Shown: positions 21,700 to 33,262, counted from the stretch's first letter. The stretch is 64,000 nucleotides of DNA from Tenrec ecaudatus (GCF_050624435.1 NC_134541.1:8136983-8200982); one strand, 5' to 3'. Program-made: numbers and translations. The notes: generated by a model not told the origin, from the sequence alone.

Positions 21700-21900
21700 G
21701 AGCCCTGGTGCCACATAGGGTCATCAATTGGTTGGCTCATCTAAAGGAAAGCAGTTTGAACTGACCAGTTCTCAGCAGATGACCGATGAGGCTCTCTTTC
21801 CCTGGGAAGAGTCTCAGCTTCACAACCTTAAGCAAACGGTTCAAACTTGTCCCATAGGGAGGGTCCCAATGAGTCAGAGTTCACGCAATGGCAGTGGTTT
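21700..21900 (+). repeat. SINE, plus strand
   Basis: GGAGCCCTGGTGCCACATAG, GATGACCGATGAGGCTCTCT, GGGTCCCAATGAGTCAGAGT and tail CGCAATGGCAGTGG. Confidence 0.82.
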
Positions 21901-21924
21901 CTTGTTTGGTCTTTCGGTGCTCCA

Positions 21925-22130
21925 AAGGGGTCCCTGGGTGCCACAAACAAGGAAGCTTTCAAGGACTGACCGACAGGTGGGTGATGGAAACCCACTCAGG
22001 GGAACCTTGTAAGAAACAGCTGGCAAGCTCCTTCAAAAGAGTCAGCGTGATTGGAAACCCTGCGGAGCCCAGTTCTCCTCTGCACGCAAGGGGCGCCAGA
22101 ACGCACAGGATGGGCCTGGTTTGAGTCAGG
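21925..22130 (+). repeat. SINE (type B), plus strand
   Basis: GGGGTCCCTGGGTGCCACAA, AGCTCCTTCAAAAGAGTCAG and TTGGAAACCCTGCGGAGCCC; the tail is worn. Confidence 0.65.
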
Positions 22131-22639
22131 TGTGGTTTTCGTCTCAAAGGGCACTCCTGGGTGTTACGTCTCCAGGTGCTCAGGCTTTGTGGCCTAGATC
22201 CTTTTGGAGTCTCCTGGGCAAGCAGATCCCATGTCCTGCACTGCTTTAAGATCCCAGAAGGAGCATGGGCCTGCATGGTCTGGTTGGCTCCCACTGGTCC
22301 CTCCAACCAAGAGGGACCAGGGAAAGCTTGGCCACCTAAAGGGAAGCATAAGAGTGTGATGTTAGGGTGGAGACCGGCCTGGTATATAACTTAGGTCAAA
22401 CAGAAAACACATGTAAGACTAAGAAATCTGGCACCCAAAGAAACATTGTCTACAATGAGAATGTAACAGAACAAATCACAAATTTTCCAGGAACTGACAA
22501 ACACTCCAAATAAGCCAAAATTCAATAACGTCATTAAGAAAGGTCAAATGTAATGGACTGTCTGGCAGACTGCTAAATGCTTATTTTCCGCTTCTTTTGA
22601 AACATTGTCTTCCGGAGCTGCCCTTTGACATTTTCTAGT
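22131..22639. other. Unassigned
   Basis: CACTCCTGGGTGTTACGTCT near 22151 could be a further SINE head; not secure. No gene. Confidence 0.35.
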
Positions 22640-22796
22640 GGCCTCTTGTATGTCAGACTTTCCTTCACTGATCTTCAGCAGATCACATCAGATCTTCATC
22701 AGCAAGTGCCTCCATTCCTCCTCACTTCCGGCGTGGAAGGTGGTGGCATCTGCATAGCTCGGGGTGTTGATAAGCTCTCCTCCAGTCCCAGCTCCT
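22640..22796 (-). mobile_element. RTE fragment over the RT active site
   Basis: Reversed RTE: AAGTGCCTCCATTCCTCCTC, GGTGGCATCTGCATAGCTCG, TTGATAAGCTCTCCTCCAGT. On the minus strand the active-site codons read Tyr-Ala-Asp-Ala, so the second catalytic Asp is gone. Confidence 0.7.
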
Positions 22797-22976
22797 GAAG
22801 GAGCCCTGCTCCTTATGTTGAGCTCAGAGCCCCACGGTGAGCAGTTGGATTTGCTCTCGAGGAGAAAGCGTGGGAGAAACTTTGTACCCCTCAGAAACCC
22901 AGAGGCACGTCTACCCTGTCCTAGAGGTTTGCCTTTGAGTTGGAATTGATTCCATAGCAGTGAGTGGGCTTCTTGG
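22797..22976 (+). repeat. SINE, plus strand, inside or beside RTE
   Basis: GAAGGAGCCCTGCTCCTTAT, CTCGAGGAGAAAGCGTGGGA, GTTGGAATTGATTCCATAGC, AGTGAGTGGGCTTCTTGG. Confidence 0.75.
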
Positions 22977-24594
22977 TTTTGAGTATGTTGTCTTAGTTTC
23001 ACTTGATGATTTACATCAAGTTTCATCTTGCCCAGTTGAGACTTCGTTCCCTCGGCACAGTAATTCATTTCAACACTAAGGTTAAATTTGGCATATAACT
23101 CACCTCAATGTTCTTATATGGTTACCTAAAAGAGTATTTAGGCCAATATTGCTAGTATTTTTGTTGAAACTCAGTAGCAGTTAATTAACTGCCTAAGTTA
23201 ATTCTCCCTTTGATTTTAGCAGGGCTATCCAGGAACAAAAAAGATGTAATTCCTTTTGATACCTGAGACAAATTGACTTAACTTAGCCCTTGACAAAGAC
23301 TTTGTTAAGAGCTGTGATTTCAGATGCTCTAGGTCTCTTGACAAAAGTTAGCCAAATGTACAGCACTTCTCAGATAACACCAGATCTTACATTATCATCA
23401 TTGTGAAAAAAAATAGCGTTGCTTAAATAAAATGGATATTTGTTTCCTTCCTCCGAGGTTAAACTCTAACGAACATTCTCATAGATAAATCCCTGAATAC
23501 AGAACTGTTGCGGTGTGATTTCCAGGACTAAAAGGCAACAGGTTGAAATTCTTGGTCCGCAGAGGTTGCTGACTGGCAGTATGAACCCACAGGATCAGAG
23601 TTTCCGCTTCTGAACATGAACTAATCACAGAGAAACTGAGGATACATTCAGAAACTCTTGTGGGACATCCTTAAAAGCGATTCTATCCTGAATTTCCCTT
23701 AGTCTAGGCAACGTGGCTCCTTTTTCTTTGTAATGCATCGATTCAGCAATAGGAGTTTAAATATAATCCGTGTTGTACGTGGTCCATGCAAAAAAACAAC
23801 ACAAATGAAGTAAAACATGTTTGACTGGAAATACATTTTACATGACAATATGCACTAATGAGAAATGCTCCACGTGATACACACAAGGGTAACTATTTTC
23901 ACTCGTTGAACAGACTAGAAACTTCAATTGTTCGGAGGCTGCACCAGCAAGTCGAGCATCAGGGATGTTTTCAAATGGCCCGAGCCCCAGTGTCCTCATC
24001 ATAAATAGGACCCCTCACTCCTCATCAGTGCAAATGGAAAGGGAATGCCTTTTCTCGTGCTGTTCATCGTTCACATCGATACAGTGGGGCTGGAGGTGCT
24101 GTTTGAAGAGCAGGATGACATCACAATTCCCTAGAAATCACTCGATCAGGTACTTACGAGATTGCTCTGCAGAAAACACAAAGCTTGACTGAGGGTCAGA
24201 GTGGACAACTTGACTAAACGGAGCCATATAACACTAGCTTCAAAATGATGACAGTTACCAAAAAACGATGGTTCTTTCTAAATCATCGGGTGCGTTTAAG
24301 GAGATCCAGTTAAAAAGCGAGTGGAATATTCTTTTACTTTGATGAAGTCAGACATATGTTTACCTCTCAGCGTAAGCGAGCAGAGGTAGTCAAGGAAAGT
24401 TTTTGAAGCAAGCAAACACCAACCTCAGGAGACTCTCTTGGTTACCAGCCCCTACTCTCAAGTATAATAATAAGTGAAATATGAATAGCTCATGGATACT
24501 CACATAGATAGTGGACTTTAATAAATCACAAATGTAACCAATATTGCAATTGTAGACTAAACAAAACCCAAACGTGTTTCCATCAAGAGTTTTG
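22977..24594. other. Long repeat-poor stretch
   Basis: About 1.6 kb with no SINE, LINE or LTR that I can recognise and no coding frame of note. AT-rich. A candidate for unique or conserved noncoding sequence. Confidence 0.5.
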
Positions 24595-24705
24595 AGATTC
24601 CATCAGACAGAGCACGACTGCCCCATAGGAGGCCCGGGGCTGTGCGTCTTTACAGAACCAGACTGCCCCTTCTGTCCCCATCTAGTAGCTGCGTATAAAA
24701 ACTAC
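24595..24705 (-). repeat. SINE fragment, minus strand
   Basis: GAGCACGACTGCCCCATAGG and TCTTTACAGAACCAGACTGC, then CTGTCCCCATCTAGTAGCTG. Confidence 0.65.
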
Positions 24706-24749
24706 CGCTTTCCCTCAGAGAGGAGCTGTGTTATTCAAATAAAAGCCTC

Positions 24750-24948
24750 CAGCTCACTGTCACTGGGTCAATTCTGACCTAAAGCTACCTGACAGGACAT
24801 GTTAGAACTTCCCCTGTGGGGTTCTGAGACTGTCAGTCTTTATGGGAGTAGAGAACTTCAACTTGCTCCCAGGGAGTGACTGGTGGTTTCAAATTGCTGA
24901 CCTTGAAATGCCCTGAAACTGCCACTGCAGCAGCAGGGCATCCTAGCT
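24750..24948 (-). repeat. AfroSINE-type SINE, minus strand
   Basis: CTCACTGTCACTGGGTCAAT, CTTTATGGGAGTAGAGAACT, TGGTTTCAAATTGCTGACCT. The head end is rearranged. Confidence 0.85.
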
Positions 24949-25116
24949 TAGTTGGGGGGAAATGCTTATACCATCTATTTGAGAGAAGTTACAATTTGGG
25001 AGAATTATTCTATTTATTTATGTCAATTCTTAATAACAATGAAGAGAAGTAGATGAGTCAAATGTTAAAAGTAGTGGATCTGTAAAACTGTACTATTGCT
25101 CCTACCACTGCAACTA

Positions 25117-25318
25117 CAAGACCACCTACTGTCCTTGAGTCGATTGTGCCTCAGTGCTAGCCTGTAGGAGAGAGGGAAGGGGTTCCCTAGGGATTCTGAG
25201 GTTGAGATCATGACAAGGGCCGACAACCTTGCCTCATCTTTCTCTCAGACTGGCTGCTAGCTTCAAACTACTGCCCTGGCAGTTCGCAGCCCAGTGAGTA
25301 ACCCACAATGCCACCTGT
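25117..25318 (-). repeat. AfroSINE-type SINE, minus strand
   Basis: CTGTCCTTGAGTCGATTGTG, CCTCATCTTTCTCTCAGACT, CAGCCCAGTGAGTAACCCAC. Confidence 0.8.
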
Positions 25319-25532
25319 TTGGAGACTTAAAACAAAAACAGAACCATTCGTTTGATCACCATAAATGCATAGAAGGAATTGCAAGGGAAAGTCAGTATAA
25401 TTTATTTCAGCAAAATATACCTTAACTCTTTTGTAATCGAGAAACATTATGTAGAACTTGAAAAGCAAAACAGCGATCATACTTCCAATGGCAACAACAA
25501 AACAAACAAACAAGAAGCACAGCACCTCCTCC
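25319..25532. other. Unassigned, with a short AAAC run
   Basis: ACAAAACAAACAAACAAG near 25496-25512 sits at the tail of the next SINE. Confidence 0.5.
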
Positions 25533-25719
25533 AAATTCACTGTCACCGAGGGGACGCCGACCCTAAAGGACAAGAGGAACTGCCTCTATGGGTTTCCAAG
25601 ACGGCAACTCTTGACAGGAGTTGAAAGTCTCATCTTTCTCCTGCTGACAGCTGGTGGTCTTGAACAGCTGACCTATGGTTAGCAGTCCAGTGCACAACTA
25701 CTACGCCACCAGGGCACCT
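25533..25719 (-). repeat. AfroSINE-type SINE, minus strand
   Basis: AATTCACTGTCACCGAGGGG, TATGGGTTTCCAAGACGGCA, CTATGGTTAGCAGTCCAGTG, head complement ACGCCACCAGGGCACC. Confidence 0.9.
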
Positions 25720-26129
25720 TCTGATGGCATGTGACTAGAAGTGTATCACTCAGACTCTTGTAATTTTCACTTACAATCCTTCACAGCTGCAGGAAAAAAA
25801 AGATAACATTAAAAAACTAGGCTATTAAGGAATTCTAGACAGATTTTTTACTAACGTGGGAAACCGAGATGACACACTCAGCTGGCAGCTGACTGTCTGA
25901 GAGATGGCAGGTAGTTGTTACTGGTATCTATTAAGGTTACTCTTTTGTTTCTCAGTCATCTGTCATCTGTCAGTTTGCCTTTCTGTGGTGGCTTGCCTGT
26001 TGCTGTACTGCTGGAAGCTGTGACACCAGACTTTCAAATACTAGCAAGGTTGCCTCATGGTGAACAGGTTTCAACAGAACTTGTAGACCAAGAACAGTCT
26101 AGGAAGAGATGACAAAGTAAAAGAGATGA
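25720..26129. other. No gene or recognisable repeat
   Basis: No recognisable feature. Confidence 0.4.
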
Positions 26130-26644
26130 TGTGGTAGCTGCTAATCTGTTGTCAATTTGAGACTTAAGAGTGGAGGAGTGGAGTTTAGCCTGTCAACCAG
26201 GTCACTGCTTGATGACCTCATTTGGAGGTGCTAAGCAGATAAATAACTGGCTGGAAGTGACACTCACACACACAGACTCCCTCGAGACATGGCTGATGGC
26301 AAACCACACGGAGCTACACTGATGCAGCCAGAGCCCTGGGAGCTGGAGGAGCCACGTGGAGACTGCTGCCAGCGCTGAGAAGCTTCTACCACCATTGGAT
26401 TCACAAGATTTTCCACCCACTGACTTGTGATCTTCCTGTATTCGCATTATTGCATGGCTGCGTGAGTCTTGAGAGGAGTTTATGGACTAGTATTGAACAT
26501 ATGGGCTAATATTGGACTTATGAACTTGATCTAGATTGGGATGAGATGTTCTCTTAATGTACAATTACTCTTTACATAAAGGTCTTTTCTATACACATAT
26601 GAGTGTCTATAAATTTGTTTCTCTAGTCTACCCAGACTGACAGG
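26130..26644 (+). mobile_element. Solo LTR-like element, copy 2
   Basis: The clearest member of the family also at 18169 and 29820. It starts TGTGGTAGCTGCTAATCTGT and ends near TCTACCCAGACTGACAGG, with GATGA on both sides (26125-26129, 26645-26649). The 515-bp length, TG start and 5-bp duplication fit a retroviral-type solo LTR; no internal region exists. Confidence 0.78.
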
Positions 26645-26649
26645 GATGA

Positions 26650-28364
26650 CAAAGAAAACTGGTATGGGGTCATGGCTGACTTTCTCTGGCTTCAGAAGGA
26701 GAAAGAGAAGCCAACTCCAGCCACACCAGTCCAGGAATGATGGCCACAAGGAAGAGACCAGACTGCCTCCACCTTCCACCTTTGTTTATTCTAACACCAC
26801 TCATCCCTTCCACAGCACTCTACTTTTCGGATGGGTCCAATAATCTGTGGCAATGGCCCCACAGAACTCACAGGCAATTCTCACCGCTCTGGGGGCTAAT
26901 AGGGAAGGTAACAGGTTGCAAAATGTGAAGAATAACAGTTCTTCTGTCAGCAGCTCCTTTCCTCAGCCCTGCTGGCACACATGTCTCTCTGGCCCTCAGC
27001 ACCCCCATCTCTGTCGTCCCTTGACCTCGGCCTCGTTCCATGCACCTGTTGCTTTTCTTTCGTCTCAGTGCGACTCCTCTATCCTGCCTTTTGATCTCAG
27101 ACAAGGTAGCAGTCACATGGCTTTAACAATGGGCTCAGAGAAGAAAAATTGTGAGGTTGGTGCAGGGCCTCGCAGTGTTTCATTCTGTTTTCAGGAAGAC
27201 TCACTAAGAGTCACGAATGATTTAATAGCACCAAACAACATTCTTTTGTTGAACATTTTCTTTGGAAATGTTTTCTCTTAGTTTACTCTGTAGCCTAGCT
27301 TTTCACCTTCCTGAAGGGGTCTTTTATAAAGGACAATTTAAAAAATTTTAATGAAGATCTTTTTATAGAAGACCATTCAATTAAATGAAGAAGCATTTTA
27401 TAGAAATTTTTATAGGTCATCCTTTGTTGAAATGTTGATAGAATTATATGTATACTATGTCTTGGAGGCTTCATCATTAAAAAACAAAACAAACAAACAA
27501 ACAAACACCAGACAAAGGAAAAGAAAGAAACCAATCAACGAAACAGTATCAATGACAGGAATAAACAATGAGTAGGAATACGTCTTTATTCAGACGGAGA
27601 CTTTACTACATAGTAAGCCTTTATTAAAAGGACACTTTCGTTCTAGCCACCAGACTTCACATCTAAAAACCGAAAGAAATGTTATGCCACTTTTGACTGT
27701 TGTTCATCTAGCGGCTTCTCAGACAGCCCAACGTTTTAAATTTTTGAGGACAACTAAAGAAAGATATGAAGTGGCAATGTATTCCTCACCCTAGGTAAAT
27801 ACTAATGCCGCCCTATGCATTCCTTGCTTCTATAGTACAGCAGAAATCATACTGTCCAGCATTTCTTCGAAACTATTCTGTAATCTTGCACAAGTAGACA
27901 GTGAATAGAGTCAAGGGTAATCCAATCACTTTGTCTTTTGAGGAACACTGAGTCTGGACAAAGTTGATTTTCTCTGTAAGTGGGTAAAGGAAATTGAAAA
28001 CACAGAGAATAAATATCACTCTCATTGCCACTTGAAACCCAAGACCCTTAGTATATTAAAACACACAGATAAAAACAAAGGCTTTCAGGATCTAAACGAA
28101 TGAACTCAAACACTCCATTGATAGAAGTCTAGGATATAATTAGGCAAACCATAGTGGAAAATGAAAACCTGATTTTTAAAGTTGAAAATATGTGAGAGAG
28201 AGATACCTATTTTAACTAAAGAAACTAATCTCAACAAAATTGCTTTATACTTCCTTTTAAAATGAAGCTGCCAATTTCTTTAGAATAAAATATAGTCTTC
28301 CTCATTTAGGGTAAAGTTAATTAAATTTTTTACTTAATGGGAGATTATCTAACATATGCAAAAT
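26650..28364. other. Long repeat-poor stretch
   Basis: About 1.7 kb without recognisable interspersed repeats except a CAAA run at about 27483-27508. The 144-codon frame at 26847-27281 has no recognisable domain. Candidate unique sequence. Confidence 0.5.
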
Positions 28365-28396
28365 ATTTATATATATATATGATTATATATATATAG
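28365..28396. repeat. AT microsatellite
   Basis: Two short (TA)n runs split by TGATTA. Confidence 0.85.
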
Positions 28397-28478
28397 TAAA
28401 ATCATTTTTGAACTCTTTCCTAAGGCAATAATCAAAGATGTCCACAGACATTCATATACTGTGTAGCCTATTTTAAAT

Positions 28479-28581
28479 ATACCATACATACTCAAGTATA
28501 GCTGAAGCACCTAATTTTACCACAAAAACTGCATTGAAATTGTGCTGAAAAACTCAGCTTATACACGAGTATATATGGTAT
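28479..28581. mobile_element. Mariner-like MITE (about 103 bp)
   Basis: Ends are inverted repeats of about 25-28 bp: left ATACCATACATACTCAAGTA, right (reversed) ATACCATATATACTCGTGTA. The interior holds CACCTAATTTTACCACAAAA. This matches a small Tc1/mariner-derived non-autonomous element known to me from mammals by its ACTCGAGTATAAGCC ends; the exact family name is uncertain. Confidence 0.75.
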
Positions 28582-28731
28582 TTATTTTTTGAATAAGTTT
28601 AAAAGTCAACAATGTTTTCTTTTTTTTAAACCTCTCTACTCTTTGATAGCTTATTTTTATTCCTTTAGCTTTTAACATATTTTGAAGCATATTTACATAC
28701 ATACATTTATTTACTAGAAATCTGTCCCATC

Positions 28732-28795
28732 ATTTTTTTTTAATTTTGAAAATATTTTATTAGGGACTCATACAACTCTTATCACAATCCAACAA
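28732..28795 (-). mobile_element. L1 3' terminal fragment
   Basis: Poly-T then ATATTTTATTAGGGACTCAT and ACAACTCTTATCACAATCCA, the reversed tenrec-type L1 3' terminus; severely 5'-truncated. Confidence 0.8.
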
Positions 28796-28915
28796 TGTTT
28801 TCAAAAGTCAGTGTCATACAATCAACTATGACATGCCCATCAAATGCCACTTTTCCAAAAATCTTTTTCCAATTAATGCAATATGTTACCAGGAAAGAAT
28901 CAGAATACAAAACTA

Positions 28916-29090
28916 TAAAAACCCCAACTCTCTGTTACTGGGTCTACAGTGCCTCCCAGTAATGGCGTGTAGGTTCTCGGAGACTGTGAGTCTTTGCAGG
29001 GAGCTGCTTTCCTCCCGTCTGTGCCACCGAGGGACAGGTGGACCTGACTGGGCAAAGGTCCAAGATAGCAGCCTAACCCACAGACCTAGG
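28916..29090 (-). repeat. SINE, minus strand
   Basis: ACTCTCTGTTACTGGGTCTA, GTAGGTTCTCGGAGACTGTG, AGTCTTTGCAGGGAGCTGCT; the head is lost. Confidence 0.7.
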
Positions 29091-29290
29091 ATGCGCAATG
29101 GTAATCAGAGTGCTGCTTGCAGCTGTGCAGACTGACAAAACAAACTGCCAGATGGCCACTGAAACAGACCCATAGACCACACCTTAATGGACCAGAAAAC
29201 ACCTTGTTGAAATGGCATTTACTGAAATGGTAAATTGCTCATAGCATAGGAAAGCTGGATTATCCGTTGTAGGCAGAACATGTTCCCATT

Positions 29291-29410
29291 AAAGTCATCC
29301 AGGTGGTTTAGTGGTGAAAATATTGGGCGTTAACTGAAAGGCCAGTGGGTCTAACCCACAGGCTGCTCCAAGGGAGAAAGTCAGGGGAGTCCACTTCTGC
29401 AAAGACTGGT
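29291..29410 (+). repeat. SINE, plus strand, 3'-truncated
   Basis: TCCAGGTGGTTTAGTGGTGA, GGGCGTTAACTGAAAGGCCA, CTGCTCCAAGGGAGAAAGTC; it abuts the 3' end of the following RTE copy. Confidence 0.75.
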
Positions 29411-30754
29411 GTTGTCAGGTTTCTCTGGACATTATCACCCAGAGTGACCCTATGTACAAAAGCATGCAACACCGGCCAGCCTGCACCATCCTCACAAGCA
29501 CTGGTTCAAGTGTATAGTTGCAGCCCAGGGATGACTCAATCCTAATAACACGTTCAAAGTCTATGAGATAAAGTTTCTCCACTCTGGCTTCTAAAGAGCA
29601 TTCTGGCTATACTTGCTCATATATATGCATATATTCTTCTGGCAGCCCGTAGCATATTTAATATTCTTCACTAACACCATAATTCACAAGCATCTGGTCT
29701 TCCTTATTCCTTGTCCAGCTTTCACATGCATATGAGGCCATTGAAAGTATCAGGTCTGGGGTTCGATACACCTTAGTCCTTAAAGGAATAACTTTGCCTT
29801 TAAACATATTGAAGAGGTCTGTGATAGTTACATAATCTCGTGTCGAATTAAGGATATTCAGGGTGAAGGCATGTAATCTAGCCTGTCAATCAGCTAATAG
29901 ACTGACATGCTTCCTTGTGGGAGTGGCCTTCTCATGAGGATTTTGGAAACTTCCTCTTTTCCTCCTGGGAAGCAGGACATACACACACTCTCTCTGCTTC
30001 ACATTCCTGTTGAAAAGCCACCTGGAGCCTTGCTGATGGCAGCCAGAGCACTGGGGATGTGTTCATTGCCACTGGATCCATAAGACTTTCCATCCGCTGG
30101 CCTGTGATCTTCCTGTATGATGCATCATTGCATGTGCTGCGTGAGTTTGAGGAATTTATGGACTAAAATTGGACATATGGGCTAATATCAGAATTACAGA
30201 CTTTATCTGGACTAGGCTGGGATATTTTTTAAATATACAATTACTCTTGAGATGAAGTTCCAACTTATACAATTGTCCCTGGATTTCTTCACAAGTAAAC
30301 CCAGACTAACACAAGGTCTTTGAAGCACATTTGTGACACATCATCTGATAGCTTTTTGGATACCCTTATGGGCTTTGGTTCTGAATCTCAATAAAATGAA
30401 ATTCTTGACAACTTCACATTTTCCCCATTCGTCACAACGTTGCTTATTAGTCCAAATATGGGATTGTTTGTTTGTTTGTTTTTAATTGTAAAGTGGAAGC
30501 CATACTGAAAGGTGTAGACTTTGGTCTTCCTCAGTACGTGCTTCAAGTCCTCTTCCTGCTCAGCATGCAAGGCAGTGACATCTGCATATGTGCTCAGTAC
30601 ATAGATGGAATAAGTATGGCAGGAGGGTGAAAGGATACAACTTTTGGCAAACAGCTCTTGTAATTTTAAATCATAAAGCCTCCTCTTGTTCTGTCCAAAC
30701 TACTGCCTCTTGGTCTATGCACAGCTTCTGCATGAACACCCTCAAGTGCCTGCA
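29411..30754 (-). mobile_element. RTE LINE, downstream part, split by an LTR
   Basis: Reversed RTE from the 3' end (GTGACCCTATGTACAAAAGC) through GCATATGAGGCCATTGAAAG to 29819, then after the LTR from 30315 (TTTGAAGCACATTTGTGACA) through TGAAAGGATACAACTTTTGG and TGTCCAAACTACTGCCTCTT up to CATGAACACCCTCAAGTGC at about 30754. There the orientation flips. The RT region here holds frameshifts and stops. Confidence 0.85.
29820..30314 (+). mobile_element. Solo LTR-like element, copy 3, inside RTE
   Basis: Starts TGTGATAGTTACATAATCTC and ends near CCCAGACTAACACA. AGGTC flanks it at 29815-29819 and 30315-30319, and the RTE sequence continues across it. Same family as 18169 and 26130, with a divergent centre. 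Confidence 0.8.
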
Positions 30755-30985
30755 GCAGAACATTGACAGAGGGGTGTGGATAATTCAAGCTGAATTCAGA
30801 GGATGAAGAATGAAGGACATCAGTGCTGATAGCACGTGAGTCTTGGTTGTAGGCAGAGAAGACCAGAAAGGTGCTACCCTGTATTTTATTGACTATAAAA
30901 GACATTTGACTACATAGCTCATATCCAATTATGGACAACAATTGAGAAGAATTGGAATTCCAAAGCACTTCATTGTCTAAGTATT
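30755..30985 (+). mobile_element. RTE LINE, inverted upstream part
   Basis: Sense-strand RTE reverse transcriptase sequence: CTGCAGCAGAACATTGACAG, AGAGAAGACCAGAAAGGTGC, CTGTATTTTATTGACTATAA and GAATTGGAATTCCAAAGCAC, ending CTTCATTGTC. Its end point in the consensus coincides with the point where the minus-strand part stops, so both are read as one insertion with a 5' inversion. Confidence 0.8.
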
Positions 30986-32394
30986 TTCTACAGAAAATTT
31001 TGTGTATCACTATGTATAATAATATATTGTATAATGTACACATATGAGTTTATGCCATATGTGCATATACATACACACATACATATGTATTCATTAGAGA
31101 ACCAGGATGATGAAATGAACACACACACGGTACACTTGTTACATTCAAGTTGAGATAACAAATCTCTCATCGTCATCGCACCCAGCCTGACTCAGAGCTA
31201 GGGATTCTACTAGCGTGGTTTACATCATATTTATTTAATAAATCCATTTTCCTTGACTATAAAACTGGTGTGTATTTATTTTATCATCCTTTCAAAGTAT
31301 TTTTTCTTGAATTTTGGAGTTTTGTTATGTGGAGTCTTTCATTTATTTTTGTGTCCTTTTTGAAAGGAAACTGTTTTATGCTCAAAGAATGTTAAAAAAA
31401 TATTCAATTAATTCTAAAGCACCACAGTTGTGGGAGTGCTCCAGGGTAATTAATAGCAACATGTACACAGGCAAACACTGGACTCTAATTAATTTATTCT
31501 ATAATGTGACTTGAAATTGGAAACTAATTTTAACTTCATTAGGTACACTTCCCCTTTGTATATTTGCAATGTTAACCAGAAAACTTGGTTGAGCAATATT
31601 GAATTGGTATTAATTCAAGAAAAAAATATTTTTCTTCTGACCAGCTGAAATAAATTACCATGGGGATTAGAAGGTAGATTGGGGAAGTACACATGCTAAA
31701 TAAACCCAAAGCAAAGGAATGGAAGTTATCCACAAGGAAGTGGATCGAGGCTTACAATGCCAGCAATTTAAACATAGGATCCGAATGAAGTCACCCTTCT
31801 TCCCTAGGAGTCACTGGTCAGAACTGACGTCAGAGTTGGTTATAGAAGAGGACCACAAGGTAGTACTTACTGTGCATCCTCTAAAACAACACACAATGGT
31901 TGTGTTGGGCAAACAATGGCATCTGCAATGCTGAGCTTTAGATTATATTGATCAAATGGGTTCTACCACCGTCCTATTGTCCTCCCTCATGTCTCAGCTT
32001 ACTGTGAATATAGAAAGCCTTTAAGGATGCTGTACCTTCCTAAACTGACATTTATGGACTCCTTAAATTTTATTTCTTAAGGAACAACCCAAAAGTTCAG
32101 TAACACAATGGGACAGAATGAAATAAAGCGTTTCTTTGGGTACTGCGCATCACTGTTGCCAATCACCCTTTTCCTAACTACATCGCCACATCTGGATTAC
32201 AATTGAAGAGAGAACAATAACCTACTATACTATGAGGGCTCCCATTTGGGCTGAAGTACCTGAGGGTTTATGCACTGGGATCCCATCTGAATGTGTTGGA
32301 AGATACAAGGACAAAGTTAAGAAAATGTCTTAGGCATTGCCAAGCATCTTGAGGGAATAAGTCACTACACCTAAGGACTCAGGACCATAATCAT
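30986..32394. other. AT-rich, no gene recognised
   Basis: Contains a CATA/TACA-rich patch at about 31035-31092. The rest, including 31720-31930, is not recognised. Confidence 0.45.
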
Positions 32395-32568
32395 ATGGAA
32401 CACCTAGGCCAAGGTCAGCAGTTGAAAACTACCAGTTTCTCTGTGGGAGAAAAATGGGGCCTCCTACTTCTATAAAGAGTTAGAGTCTTGGAAACTCATG
32501 GGGCAGTTCTTCCTAGTCCTACAGGTTCACTATGATTCAGCATTGACTCAAGGGCAGTGGGTTTCATT
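32395..32568 (+). repeat. AfroSINE-type SINE, plus strand
   Basis: CCAAGGTCAGCAGTTGAAAA, CTTCTATAAAGAGTTAGAGT, CTTGGAAACTCATGGGGCAG, GCATTGACTCAAGGGCAGTG. Confidence 0.88.
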
Positions 32569-32619
32569 GAGCGTGGAAGTCAATTGGTGTAATGTAGTCC
32601 ACACAACCTATGGTCTACA

Positions 32620-33262
32620 TTCTTCTTAGGTGAGTAGCAACTGGCATTTTAAAAGCATGAGAGCAGTCATCTAAGGTCATTCTCAGACTGGTGGAAAGAT
32701 GAGTGAAGACGCATGCAAACAATTAGCACAATGGGTTTAATGGACCCCGTGAGCATCATCCTTTTTGACACTGAGACCAGAAGAACTAGATAGTACCAAC
32801 TACCAACTTCTCTGAAAAAGATCGCATGAGAAGGTCCTAAACAGAGTGGGATAAAAATGTGTAACAGAACGCAAGTCTTTAAAACAAAACAGACTTCCTG
32901 ATTGTCTCAAGATGACTAGGACCGCCAGGACTATGGCTCTTAGTCACGGCCCGATTTTCAGCCAAGGAACAGAAAAGTCTATACGAGCAACAACACTAGA
33001 GACAGAGAGCACCAAAGAGTAATCAACCATTTGACATCAAAAGGGCAGCGTGTACTGACGGAGAAAGCTCAGAGAACTTGGGGAAGGAGGAGAAATGGAA
33101 ACAGGAACATAGGGAAAGAGTGGGCTAAGAGATGCTATGTTGGGAGGATTGCATATAATGAGATGAAAAAATATATACATTAGTTGTTAACTGGAAAATT
33201 CATTTGCTCTGTAAATCTTCACCTACTTCACAATAAAGTGTTTAAAAAGTGAAAAAAAGGAA
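32620..33262 (+). mobile_element. Older afrotherian L1 3' UTR
   Basis: TGACACTGAGACCAGAAGAA, CTAGATAGTACCAACTACCA, GACTATGGCTCTTAGTCACG and the end TTCACAATAAAGTGTTTAAA with an A-rich tail agree with an L1 3' UTR family known from elephant-type genomes. It is a different lineage from the copies at 37045 and 52545. Confidence 0.6.
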
